NCBI GenBank assembly: GCA_013204195.1
Contig: JABMOJ010000107.1
Location: forward strand, 1-5,128
Direction of reading: 5' to 3'
DNA from: SAR86 cluster bacterium
Lineage (GTDB): Bacteria; Pseudomonadota; Gammaproteobacteria; Pseudomonadales; Azotimanducaceae
Length of the DNA: 5,128 nucleotides
Under the pieces are notes generated by a model, which did not search any database, was not told the DNA's origin, and saw only the letters and a list, made by a program, of their open reading frames with translations. Position numbers and translations under genes: made by a program. This document shows positions 1-5,128 of the stretch, one piece after another. The number at the start of each line of letters is the position of its first letter. The stretch's first letter is position 1.

Positions 1-1
1 A

Positions 2-76
2 AAGCAGCCGATTGTGGCGCTGCTGGAATCTCTGACTCGAGATCATAACCATTGGTCAATCAGGAAAATGCGATGA
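2..76 (+). CDS. C-terminal tail of an upstream gene, unknown product (partial, 5' end outside the window)
   Basis: Frame 2 is open from the window edge to a TGA at 74-76. It encodes 24 residues beginning KQPIVALLESLTRDHNHW and ending SIRKMR. The other two + frames close earlier, with TGA at 33-35 and TAA at 46-48. The stop overlaps the ATG at 73 of the next gene as ATGA, the classic arrangement for translationally coupled neighbours. This is the main reason to believe the frame is real. The tail is too short to assign a family; it contains a plausible amphipathic helix (PIVALLESL) and a basic end. If real, the gene is the upstream member of the GST operon. The open stretch is short enough that chance cannot be excluded. 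Confidence 0.5.
   Translation, partial: KQPIVALLESLTRDHNHWSIRKMR
62..67 (+). promoter_or_regulatory. Ribosome binding site for the GST gene
   Basis: AGGAAA lies about 5-7 bases before ATG 73. It decides the start in favour of ATG 73 rather than the in-frame TTG at 52, which has no comparable purine-rich stretch in front of it. Confidence 0.55.
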
Positions 77-693
77 AACTCTATGATTCTGTTGGTGCCC
101 CCAATCCATGGCGGGTAAAGGTCTTCCTTGCCGAGAAGGGCGTGGCCTATGAAACGGTGCCCTGTGATATGTCAAAGGGCGAGCATAAGACGCCGGCATT
201 TCTTGAAAAAAATCCCAGTGGTAAAATTCCGGTGTTGGAACTGGATGACGGTCGGTGCCTAGCCGAGTCGGTGGCTATCTGCCGTTATTTGGAGGGCGTA
301 TACCCAACCCCGAATTTGTTCGGCGTTGATGCGTTTGAGCAGGGCTTTATCGAGATGCGAAACCGTCAGATTGAACTCGAACTCTGGTCGCAGATTGGCA
401 CTTCCTGGGTGAATGGCCCCATCGTTGCGAAACTGGGCCGATTTACCCAGAATCCGTTAGCCAAGGAGATGAGTGATAAGAATGTTGAACGTTATTATCG
501 ACGTCTGGATGATGAGTTTGCTGCGCACGCCTATGTCGCCGGCGAGCGATACAGCGTTGCGGATATCTCCTTGTTGGCGGCGGTGAACTTCGCCGCTAGG
601 TTGGTTGCGCTGCAGCCCAGTGATGAGTTAAAACACCTGTGGCGTTGGCACTCACAAGTGTCGGCGCGTCCGGCAGTGCAAGCCTGCCTTTGA
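73..693 (+). CDS. Glutathione S-transferase family protein
   Basis: A 206-residue cytosolic protein of normal GST length. Residues 1-78 form the thioredoxin-like domain, beginning MKLYDSVGAPNPWRVKVFLA. The cis-proline segment SGKIPVLELDDG is at 49-60, and the AES motif that binds the glutathione gamma-glutamyl group follows at 64-66. Residues 90-206 form the all-helical domain with the N-capping box S161-V-A-D164 after YVAGERY. Family members conjugate or reduce substrates with glutathione; the substrate here cannot be read. Positions 6-11 (S-V-G-A-P-N) show no beta-class catalytic cysteine, so a serine- or asparagine-type active site is inferred. I chose ATG 73 over the in-frame TTG at 52 because AGGA at 62-65 sits 7 bases upstream, the domain starts there, and the upstream frame stops there. 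The DoxX gene follows on the same strand. Confidence 0.9.
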   Translation: MKLYDSVGAPNPWRVKVFLAEKGVAYETVPCDMSKGEHKTPAFLEKNPSGKIPVLELDDGRCLAESVAICRYLEGVYPTPNLFGVDAFEQGFIEMRNRQIELELWSQIGTSWVNGPIVAKLGRFTQNPLAKEMSDKNVERYYRRLDDEFAAHAYVAGERYSVADISLLAAVNFAARLVALQPSDELKHLWRWHSQVSARPAVQACL

Positions 694-714
694 GTCGGCA
701 TTTTAGTCTTCAAT

Positions 715-720
715 AAGGAG
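715..720 (+). promoter_or_regulatory. Strong Shine-Dalgarno sequence at unusually short distance from ATG 723
   Basis: AAGGAG is a near-perfect Shine-Dalgarno sequence, but only CT separates it from ATG 723, well below the usual 5-9 bases. Either the DoxX protein starts at 723 with poor spacing, or this site recruits ribosomes while initiation occurs downstream at 747 or 762. It is the main source of doubt about the DoxX start. Confidence 0.4.
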
Positions 721-761
721 CTATGGCCGACCCTGGTCGCTCATCAATGATAGGAAGCATA

Positions 762-1187
762 ATGACAGGATACATTGAGAACACGAGTCTGCTGTTGGGT
801 CGATTTTTGATGGGCCTATACTTTATTCTGCCGGGGCTAGGCAAGGTGAATGATTTCGCCGGCACCAGTGACTACATGGCCGCCCATCAGGTGCCCCTGA
901 TACCGTTTCTGTTAGTGCTCACGATCATCATTCAGCTGGGGGCCGGGGCCGCGCTGATTGTTGGTTTTAAAGGCAAGTGGGCCGCCTTGGTGCTGGCGCT
1001 ATTGACCGTTGTGATCAGTGTCTACATGCATAATTTTTGGGCAGTTGCCGAGGCCGAGCGTGCCCATGAGACTCAGAACTTCTTCAAAAACATGGGTATC
1101 GTCGCGGGACTGCTGATGGTTAGCGCGTTGGGTACGGGTCGATTTAGTTTGGATCGAAACACTGCTGACAGCCAAACATCTGCCTGA
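762..1187 (+). CDS. DoxX family integral membrane protein
   Basis: A 141-residue inner-membrane protein with four hydrophobic segments at about residues 8-26, 46-68, 73-93 and 107-125. The family pattern is clear: the first helix carries LLGRFLMGLYFILPGLGK, and the last helix begins with NFFKNMGIVAGLLMVSALG, the typical 'F-x-K-N-hydrophobic-GGLL'-like block of DoxX proteins. A charged loop (AEAERAHETQ) separates helices 3 and 4. Family members are linked to quinone or thiol redox systems, but many have no known function, so no reaction is assigned. The start is uncertain. ATG 762 has AGGA at 752-755 with a 6-base spacer. ATG 723 (154 aa) is preceded by a stronger AAGGAG, but with only 2 bases between; ATG 747 is also in frame. 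The gene follows the GST gene with no visible terminator between them, so they are probably co-transcribed. Confidence 0.88.
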   Translation: MTGYIENTSLLLGRFLMGLYFILPGLGKVNDFAGTSDYMAAHQVPLIPFLLVLTIIIQLGAGAALIVGFKGKWAALVLALLTVVISVYMHNFWAVAEAERAHETQNFFKNMGIVAGLLMVSALGTGRFSLDRNTADSQTSA

Positions 1188-1255
1188 CGAGACAGTTGGT
1201 CTGGAATCTGCGGTCGAGAATAGTACAGGCCGGTGATTTTTATTATCGTGGTCGA

Positions 1256-1265
1256 TCCTTAAGGA
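1256..1265 (+). promoter_or_regulatory. 10-bp perfect palindrome overlapping a Shine-Dalgarno-like AAGGA
   Basis: TCCTTAAGGA is its own reverse complement and ends 18 bases before ATG 1284. The right arm contains AAGGA, a possible but distant ribosome binding site for the basic protein gene. Without a loop it cannot fold as an RNA hairpin, so a DNA-level site is more plausible than RNA sequestration. Chance occurrence is quite possible. Confidence 0.15.
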
Positions 1266-1283
1266 CTAGGTGACCGGCGTGAC

Positions 1284-1721
1284 ATGGACGAACAACGCTA
1301 TCGGGTAATATATAGTGGTGGTTTGACTGGCGAAGTCGATGAGGCAACGGCCTGTCAGCAATTAGCTAAACTGTTCCGGATTGACGAACGCCGGGCACGT
1401 GGGCTGATGTCGGGGCGGGAGCATGTCATTAAGAATGATGTGTCCGAGTCAGTAGCAATGGCTTATCTGATTCGTCTGACAGAGGCGGGTTGTGAGAGCT
1501 ACGTTCAGGAAATCGTCGATGCAAGCTTGCCCGCGTACCAGGAAAAGCGTGATAAAAAAGAGCGTCGAGTGCATTTTCGACGCTCCCCACGGCTCGGTGC
1601 GATCGTCCCAGACCGGCGGCTGAGACCGCGAAGGGCCATGGACATCAAGCAATTCAGACAAATTGTTCGACAAGGTGGTGCTGTACCGGTGGCTTATCAA
1701 TCTTATTCGTTGGATGAATAA
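1284..1721 (+). CDS. Conserved-looking hypothetical protein, small and basic, function unknown
   Basis: A 145-residue soluble protein with no membrane segment or signal peptide. Residues 5-75 look like a small alpha/beta domain: a strand YRVIYSGGL, then a helix with A-x-x-L-A-K-L-F-x-I-D at 24-34, then LMSGREHVIKNDVSESVAMAYLIRLTEAGC at 41-70. This resembles, from memory, a domain found at the N-terminus of several gammaproteobacterial proteins of unknown function, often ahead of membrane regions; none is present here. Residues 86-120 are strikingly basic (EKRDKKERRVHFRR, then PDRRLRPRR), with a G-A-I-V-P-D block at 105-110. The basic part could bind nucleic acid, acidic lipid or a partner; this is inference. 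ATG 1284 is preceded by AGGTGA at 1268-1273 with a 10-base spacer, a modest site. It is separated from its neighbours by 96 and 122 bases and may be a separate unit. Confidence 0.8.
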   Translation: MDEQRYRVIYSGGLTGEVDEATACQQLAKLFRIDERRARGLMSGREHVIKNDVSESVAMAYLIRLTEAGCESYVQEIVDASLPAYQEKRDKKERRVHFRRSPRLGAIVPDRRLRPRRAMDIKQFRQIVRQGGAVPVAYQSYSLDE

Positions 1722-1797
1722 GGGGCAGATGGATGCGCTTGATATGCGCCACTGGCTGCTTGGCCCATTGTCTGTTTAATCGTCAAGTTGCGGCAAA

Positions 1798-1809
1798 ATA
1801 CTGTAGTAT
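1798..1809 (+). promoter_or_regulatory. Possible promoter/operator region upstream of the DUF547 gene
   Basis: ATACTGTAGTAT is an inverted repeat of two 5-base arms around GT, placed 34 bases before the GTG start at 1844. Its right half includes TAGTAT (1804-1809), a plausible sigma70 -10 hexamer. No good -35 box lies 16-18 bases upstream; TTGCGG at 1788-1793 is too close. It sits in the 122-base spacer that most likely holds the promoter of the DUF547 gene and what follows. The regulator, if any, is unknown. Confidence 0.25.
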
Positions 1810-1843
1810 CCTCAGTCCAATTACTCATTAGGGGTGCCTCTTC

Positions 1844-2731
1844 GTGAAGCTAACGTTATTAGACCGCTGGGTTGTGCGCCAACGGGTCGGCATGCTGTGT
1901 GTCTTGATGCTTGGCTTGTCCTTTGCTCTGTGCGCCAGGGCCGAATCGGTGACAAGTGTGAGTCATGCCCCGTGGGATCAGCTGCTTCACGCCCATGTCG
2001 TTGATACCCCCGATGGTCGAAGCACCAGTGTCGACTATGCTGGCATGCTGGCCGAACGTGTGAAGTTGTCAGCCTATCTGCAGTCCTTAGCGCTGGTTAA
2101 AAAAGACACGTTTGCCAGTCTGAGCCAACCGGCACAGCTGGCATTTTTGATCAATGCCTATAATGCCTGGACGGTGGAGTTGGTGTTGACGGCCTATCCG
2201 GATCTGACATCCATCAAGGATCTGGGTAGTTTTTTTCGCTCGCCATGGAGCCGATCGTTCATTCCTCTGTTAGAGGAAACGTTATCGCTGGACAATATTG
2301 AGCACGACCTTATTCGTGGCGACAATGGTTATCAAGAACCGAGGATCCACTTCGCGGTTAACTGCGCGAGCATCGGTTGCCCGGCACTACGTGCCGAGGC
2401 TTATGATGAGACTCGACTTGAAAGTCAGCTCGAGGATCAGACTCGACGATTCCTGCAGGACCCAAGCCGTAACCGACCAGGCGCCGATGGCCTCGAGGTC
2501 TCATCCATTTTCAAATGGTATCGTGAGGATTTTCAGCAAGGTTGGTTGGGTTACAGTCGCCTGGAAGACTTTTTTATCCATTACAGTGATGCGGTTGGTT
2601 TGACTGCGGTCCAGGTTCAGGCCTTGCGTAGTGGTCGTCTGAAGATCCGGTTTGTTGGCTATGATTGGGCGCTCAATCAATCGGTGAAGGAATCGGTGAG
2701 TGAATCGGTGAGTGAATCGATTAATCCCTGA
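1844..2731 (+). CDS. Exported DUF547 domain-containing protein
   Basis: A 295-residue protein with an N-terminal signal peptide: a basic n-region (RWVVRQRV), a hydrophobic core at about 17-29 and a likely signal peptidase I site after A-R-A at 31-33. The mature part is a DUF547 domain. Diagnostic blocks are FLINAYNAWT at 101-110, IEHDLIR at 152-158, IHFAVNCASIGCP at 168-180, SIFKWYREDF at 221-230 and YDWALN at 273-278. C174 and C179 in the N-C-A-S-x-G-C-P block could be a disulphide or metal site in the periplasm. The biochemical function of DUF547 is not established. The start is GTG, with AGGGG at 1830-1834 giving a 9-base spacer; a downstream ATG at codon 17 would remove the positively charged n-region. 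The C-terminus past the domain is a low-complexity S-V-x-E repeat. Length is typical of the family. Confidence 0.9.
   Translation: MKLTLLDRWVVRQRVGMLCVLMLGLSFALCARAESVTSVSHAPWDQLLHAHVVDTPDGRSTSVDYAGMLAERVKLSAYLQSLALVKKDTFASLSQPAQLAFLINAYNAWTVELVLTAYPDLTSIKDLGSFFRSPWSRSFIPLLEETLSLDNIEHDLIRGDNGYQEPRIHFAVNCASIGCPALRAEAYDETRLESQLEDQTRRFLQDPSRNRPGADGLEVSSIFKWYREDFQQGWLGYSRLEDFFIHYSDAVGLTAVQVQALRSGRLKIRFVGYDWALNQSVKESVSESVSESINP
2679..2719 (+). repeat. 12-bp in-frame tandem repeat coding the DUF547 protein's C-terminal tail
   Basis: The unit AATCGGTGAGTG occurs at 2691-2702 and 2703-2714. A two-mismatch copy AATCGGTGAAGG sits at 2679-2690, and the partial copy AATCG at 2715-2719 precedes the stop codon at 2729. 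Because 12 bp is four codons, each unit adds one S-V-x-E block (SVKE, SVSE, SVSE, then SINP), so copy-number changes keep the frame and stop codon. The near-identity of the copies suggests recent slipped-strand duplication. Confidence 0.9.
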
Positions 2732-2812
2732 AGTGATCTTGGCGTCAATCCTCGCTGGAAATGTTCAGGTAAATGCCAGAGTATGGGCCTTCGTTCGCCA
2801 ACAGCCGTCATT

Positions 2813-4045
2813 ATGAAATTAGATATCCCGTTTGTCCGCCAACAGTTCCCTGCCTTTGATGATGCCCATCGGGTTGCAGGACATGCTTTTGATGCCGCTG
2901 CTGGATCCTTTCCATGCCGCCAGTCCATTGACGCGCTGACCGACTTCTACGCCAATTGTAAGGTGCAGCCCGGGAATCCCTACCCTGTGAGCGAGATAGG
3001 GCAGGCGCGCATGCAAGCGTCAAAGCGGCAGTGGGCAGCAGCGCTCAACGTGGCGGAACACGAGTTGGGTTTTGGGCCATCGACGACCCAGAATATTTAC
3101 GTTTTGGCGAACGCCTTTCGCGAGTGGCTGCAGCCTGGCGATGAGGTTATCGTCACCAATCAGGACCATGAGTCGAACACCGGGGCCATGCGCCGTGCAG
3201 TGGTCGCGGCAGGCGCACATATTGTTGAATGGCAGGTTGAACCGGATACAGGTTTGCTGAATACAGAAAATTTGCCGGCACTTTTTAATGCGCGCACGCG
3301 ATTAATCTGCGTGCCCCACAGCTCGAATATTACGGGTACTCGCAACGATATTCCGCTAATCGTCAAGCTGGCAAAAGCCCATGGTGCCTTTAGTCTGGTG
3401 GATGGTGTGTCCTATGTGCCCCATGACATTCCTGATGTTGGCGCGTTGGGTGCCGATATTTATCTGTTCAGCTTATATAAGGTATTTTCAGTACACCAGG
3501 GTGTCATGGTCATCCGTGAGGGTCTGTTAGCACAATTGCCAAAGCAGGGTCATTTTTTCAAGGAGACTCTCGATGTTGCCGAGCGGATGGTGCCGGCGGG
3601 TCCTGACCATGCTCAGGTCGGTGCCGCAGGCGCGGTACTTGATTATATCCAGGCGTTAGCGGCGCATCACAACATGAGTTCGGATATCGGCCAGGCCTGC
3701 CGTGATGTCAGTGGGCTCTGGCACGCCCATGAAAATGCAATCATCAAACCACTGTTTGATTACTTAACGACCCGGCAAAACATTCGGTTGCTAGGTGCTA
3801 GAACCGTTGATGCGGATCGCTGTCCATTGCTGGCTTTGGACGTCAAAGACGTTGATCCTGAGGTTTTAGCCCAACAATTGTGTACCGCCAATATCTTGTG
3901 CTCGGCTGGGCACTTTTATGCGCCTCGAATCCTCGCGGCGGTGGGCATTGAACCTGACAAGGGTGTTCTGCGGCTGTCCATGGCGCACTATAATGATGCC
4001 GCGGATATTAGCGCCTTGATCGCTGCGTTAGATCAACTGACCTGA
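2813..4045 (+). CDS. PLP-dependent aminotransferase class V-fold enzyme (cysteine desulfurase-like, not a canonical desulfurase)
   Basis: A 410-residue cytosolic fold-type I PLP enzyme of full family length. Visible cofactor sites are GPSTTQN at 88-94 (phosphate loop), H119 in D-H-E-S-N (ring-stacking histidine), HSSNITGT at 169-176, D197 in L-V-D-G (pyridine nitrogen) and the Schiff-base lysine K223 in FSLYKVFSVHQG. The C-terminal L-R-L-S-M-A-H-Y-N at 386-394 carries the expected carboxylate-binding arginine R387. Group I/II cysteine desulfurases have His before the lysine and a Cys loop; here the residue before K223 is Tyr, and the C-terminal loop reads CSAGHFYAPRI with no cysteine in the catalytic position. 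A sulphur-transfer role is therefore unlikely, and the substrate is unknown. ATG 2813 matches the usual family beginning (IPFVRQQFPAF) but lacks a good ribosome site; ATG 2783, adding ten residues, is the alternative. MgtC follows after 44 bases. Confidence 0.9.
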   Translation: MKLDIPFVRQQFPAFDDAHRVAGHAFDAAAGSFPCRQSIDALTDFYANCKVQPGNPYPVSEIGQARMQASKRQWAAALNVAEHELGFGPSTTQNIYVLANAFREWLQPGDEVIVTNQDHESNTGAMRRAVVAAGAHIVEWQVEPDTGLLNTENLPALFNARTRLICVPHSSNITGTRNDIPLIVKLAKAHGAFSLVDGVSYVPHDIPDVGALGADIYLFSLYKVFSVHQGVMVIREGLLAQLPKQGHFFKETLDVAERMVPAGPDHAQVGAAGAVLDYIQALAAHHNMSSDIGQACRDVSGLWHAHENAIIKPLFDYLTTRQNIRLLGARTVDADRCPLLALDVKDVDPEVLAQQLCTANILCSAGHFYAPRILAAVGIEPDKGVLRLSMAHYNDAADISALIAALDQLT

Positions 4046-4089
4046 TATTCCAGGTGGCGTCCTGCTGATATGAACTCTCGGATATAGTT

Positions 4090-4596
4090 ATGAATATCGA
4101 TCAAATTTTTACTGTTGCGCCATTTTCCTGGTCTGAATTAGGTGCTGCGATCTTATGTGGTCTGATTGTCGGCCTGGAACGACAATTGCGCGGTAAACCT
4201 GTGGGGATCAGAACCTCGGCCTTGATTGTGCTGGGGACCTATCTGTTTATAGCGCTCTCCATGCACTTAACCAGTGCCGTCACCGACCCGTCCCGAATTA
4301 TCGGTCAAGTTGTGACGGGTGTTGGTTTTCTCGGCGCCGGGGTCATGCTGGCGAAAGATGGCATCGTGGTTGGGGTGACATCTGCGGCCACTATCTGGGC
4401 GTTGGCCGCGGTGGGGGTGTGCATTCCCATTGTGGGCGAAATGGTGGCGATCAAGCTTTCTGTGCTGATCGTGATGATTCTCTATGGTGTCGATGTCCTT
4501 GAGGACTATTCGGCAATCTTCACCCGTGGGGTTCATTCGCGCTTTAGCGACTGGCGCCAGAAATCGGGTGCTCGTCGACGAAATGGTAGTGAATAA
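4090..4596 (+). CDS. MgtC/SapB family membrane protein, short form
   Basis: A 168-residue inner-membrane protein with five hydrophobic segments at about residues 14-31, 42-60, 70-88, 98-117 and 120-137. Family signatures are GLIVGLERQLRGKPVGIRT at 24-42, DPSRIIGQVVTGVGFLGAG at 66-84 and GVTSAATIW at 95-103. Characterised MgtC proteins are near 230 residues with a C-terminal ACT-like cytoplasmic domain. Here the protein ends about 30 residues after the last helix in a basic tail (SDWRQKSGARRRNGSE), so that domain is missing; short forms are common among SapB/YhiD-like members. MgtC proteins are linked to low-magnesium and acid survival and to F-ATPase modulation in pathogens; the role here is not deducible. 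ATG 4090 has a weak GGA at 4080-4082. The 44-base upstream gap is too short for an mgtC-type long leader. The stop TAA shares its last A with the next ATG. Confidence 0.92.
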   Translation: MNIDQIFTVAPFSWSELGAAILCGLIVGLERQLRGKPVGIRTSALIVLGTYLFIALSMHLTSAVTDPSRIIGQVVTGVGFLGAGVMLAKDGIVVGVTSAATIWALAAVGVCIPIVGEMVAIKLSVLIVMILYGVDVLEDYSAIFTRGVHSRFSDWRQKSGARRRNGSE

Positions 4597-5128
4597 TGGT
4601 TGATCCGCAAGCACTCTTTAATCGGTGTACCAACCGTTTGCCAGGCCATGGCGTGCAGCAGTCTATTGCTGAAAGCCTGCGCGAGATTGCCGACTCCCTC
4701 GATGGCAGCGAGGGCCCTGATGTGTATGGGGTTGGTGACTACCTTGAGGCCTTTGAGGCAGAGGTCGCCGCCCAGTTTGGTAAGCCAGCGGCGGTCTTTA
4801 TGCCGTCGGGCACCATGGCGCAACAGATTGCCCTGCGGGTCTATTGTGATCAAACACGAAATTATACCGTCGCCATGCATCCCAGCGCCCATCTCGAGTT
4901 TGCCGAACATATGGGCTATCAATTCCTGCACAATATCAAAAGGTTGCAGTTCGGTGGGCCGGAATTTATCCGTGACCGGCTGCTGACCTTGGAAGATTTT
5001 TTGGCGCTGGGTGCTGTGCCCGGCGTGATTATTCTGGAGCTACCTGCCCGGCCCTTAGGCGGCTTGTTGCCCGCTTGGCAGGACCTTGTGGATATCAGCG
5101 ACTGGGCAAGGGCCAAGGGCATTCCGAT
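4596..5128 (+). CDS. Threonine aldolase / beta-eliminating lyase family PLP enzyme (partial, 3' end outside the window)
   Basis: The frame is open from ATG 4596 to the window edge, giving 177 complete codons with no stop. It is the N-terminal half of a fold-type I PLP enzyme of the threonine aldolase/beta-eliminating lyase group. Support comes from PDVYGVGDYLEAFEAEVAAQ at 41-60 (family D-V-Y-G then E-x-E), FMPSGTMAQQIAL at 68-80 (the PLP phosphate-binding S-G-T-M-A-x-Q block), HPSAHLEFAE at 95-104 (histidine H99 probably stacking on PLP), and IILELPARPLGGLLPAWQDL at 145-164, matching the family's E-x-x-x-x-x-x-G-G-x-x-L-P stretch. The usual H-N pair in that stretch is replaced by A-R-P, and the N-terminus lacks the typical D-L-R-S-D-T-V-T start, so it is a divergent branch. 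The catalytic lysine should lie past the edge. It overlaps the MgtC stop by one base with no good ribosome site, implying translational coupling. Confidence 0.88.
   Translation, partial: MVDPQALFNRCTNRLPGHGVQQSIAESLREIADSLDGSEGPDVYGVGDYLEAFEAEVAAQFGKPAAVFMPSGTMAQQIALRVYCDQTRNYTVAMHPSAHLEFAEHMGYQFLHNIKRLQFGGPEFIRDRLLTLEDFLALGAVPGVIILELPARPLGGLLPAWQDLVDISDWARAKGIP

Noticed and set aside
1722..1770. Possible terminator after the basic protein gene
   Set aside because: Only a few short, mismatched pairings around TGCGC are possible and no T-run follows, so no rho-independent terminator can be supported.
1925..1935. Lipoprotein signal (Cys30) in the DUF547 protein
   Set aside because: The residues before Cys30 are F-A-L; a lipobox needs a small residue at -1. 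A signal peptidase I site after A-R-A at 31-33 fits better.
2298..2603. 101-residue + strand open frame inside the DUF547 gene
   Set aside because: It is a shadow frame of a gene with strong conserved blocks over the same bases.
2677..3366. Several - strand open frames opposite the aminotransferase gene and its upstream spacer
   Set aside because: All are antisense shadows. The one over the repeat merely reads the 12-bp unit as S-L-T-D on the opposite strand.
4046..4089. CAGG/CCTG hairpin between the aminotransferase and MgtC genes
   Set aside because: The stem is just 4 bp around a 6-base loop with no T-run, which is too weak to call a terminator or regulatory RNA.
4267..4614. 115-residue - strand open frame
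   Set aside because: It is antisense to the MgtC gene, rich in His, Asn and Arg from reverse reading, with no domain.
4533..4931. 132-residue - strand open frame
   Set aside because: It is antisense to the end of the MgtC gene and the start of the lyase gene, with no recognisable motif. Long antisense frames are expected opposite GC-rich-third-position genes.
4600..4986. 128-residue + strand open frame beginning MIRKHSLIGV
   Set aside because: It lies in another frame inside the threonine aldolase-like gene at 4596-5128, which has clear family motifs. This frame has no recognisable domain and an irregular composition.

Overview
This window looks like ordinary chromosomal DNA from a Gram-negative proteobacterium, most likely a gammaproteobacterium. 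That placement is inference: it rests on moderate GC content, Shine-Dalgarno-led genes, an exported DUF547 protein, a DoxX protein, a GST and a short MgtC/SapB protein. All supported genes lie on the + strand with short spacers, and no spacer reaches 300 bases. I saw no tRNA, rRNA, CRISPR array, insertion sequence, integrase or phage gene.

Layout: (1) bases 2-76 hold the C-terminal tail of an upstream gene cut by the window edge. Its TGA overlaps the ATG of the next gene (ATGA). (2) 73-693 is a glutathione S-transferase family protein, followed by (3) a four-helix DoxX membrane protein at 762-1187. These three probably form one transcription unit. (4) 1284-1721 is a small, very basic protein of unknown function. 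(5) 1844-2731 is an exported DUF547 protein whose C-terminal tail is made of an in-frame 12-bp tandem repeat. (6) 2813-4045 is a PLP-dependent class V aminotransferase-fold enzyme without the cysteine desulfurase cysteine loop. (7) 4090-4596 is an MgtC/SapB membrane protein lacking the C-terminal cytoplasmic domain. (8) 4596-5128 is the first 177 codons of a threonine aldolase/beta-eliminating lyase-type PLP enzyme that runs off the right edge. It starts inside the MgtC stop codon (TAATG).

Functionally, the left part (GST plus DoxX) fits a redox or detoxification theme. The right part puts a membrane protein between two PLP enzymes of different fold-type I families, with tight translational coupling to the second. 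This suggests co-expression, but the sequence does not reveal a shared pathway. I found no convincing previously undescribed system. The most useful second looks are the coupled PLP-MgtC-PLP block, the repeat tail of the DUF547 protein and the unnamed basic protein.
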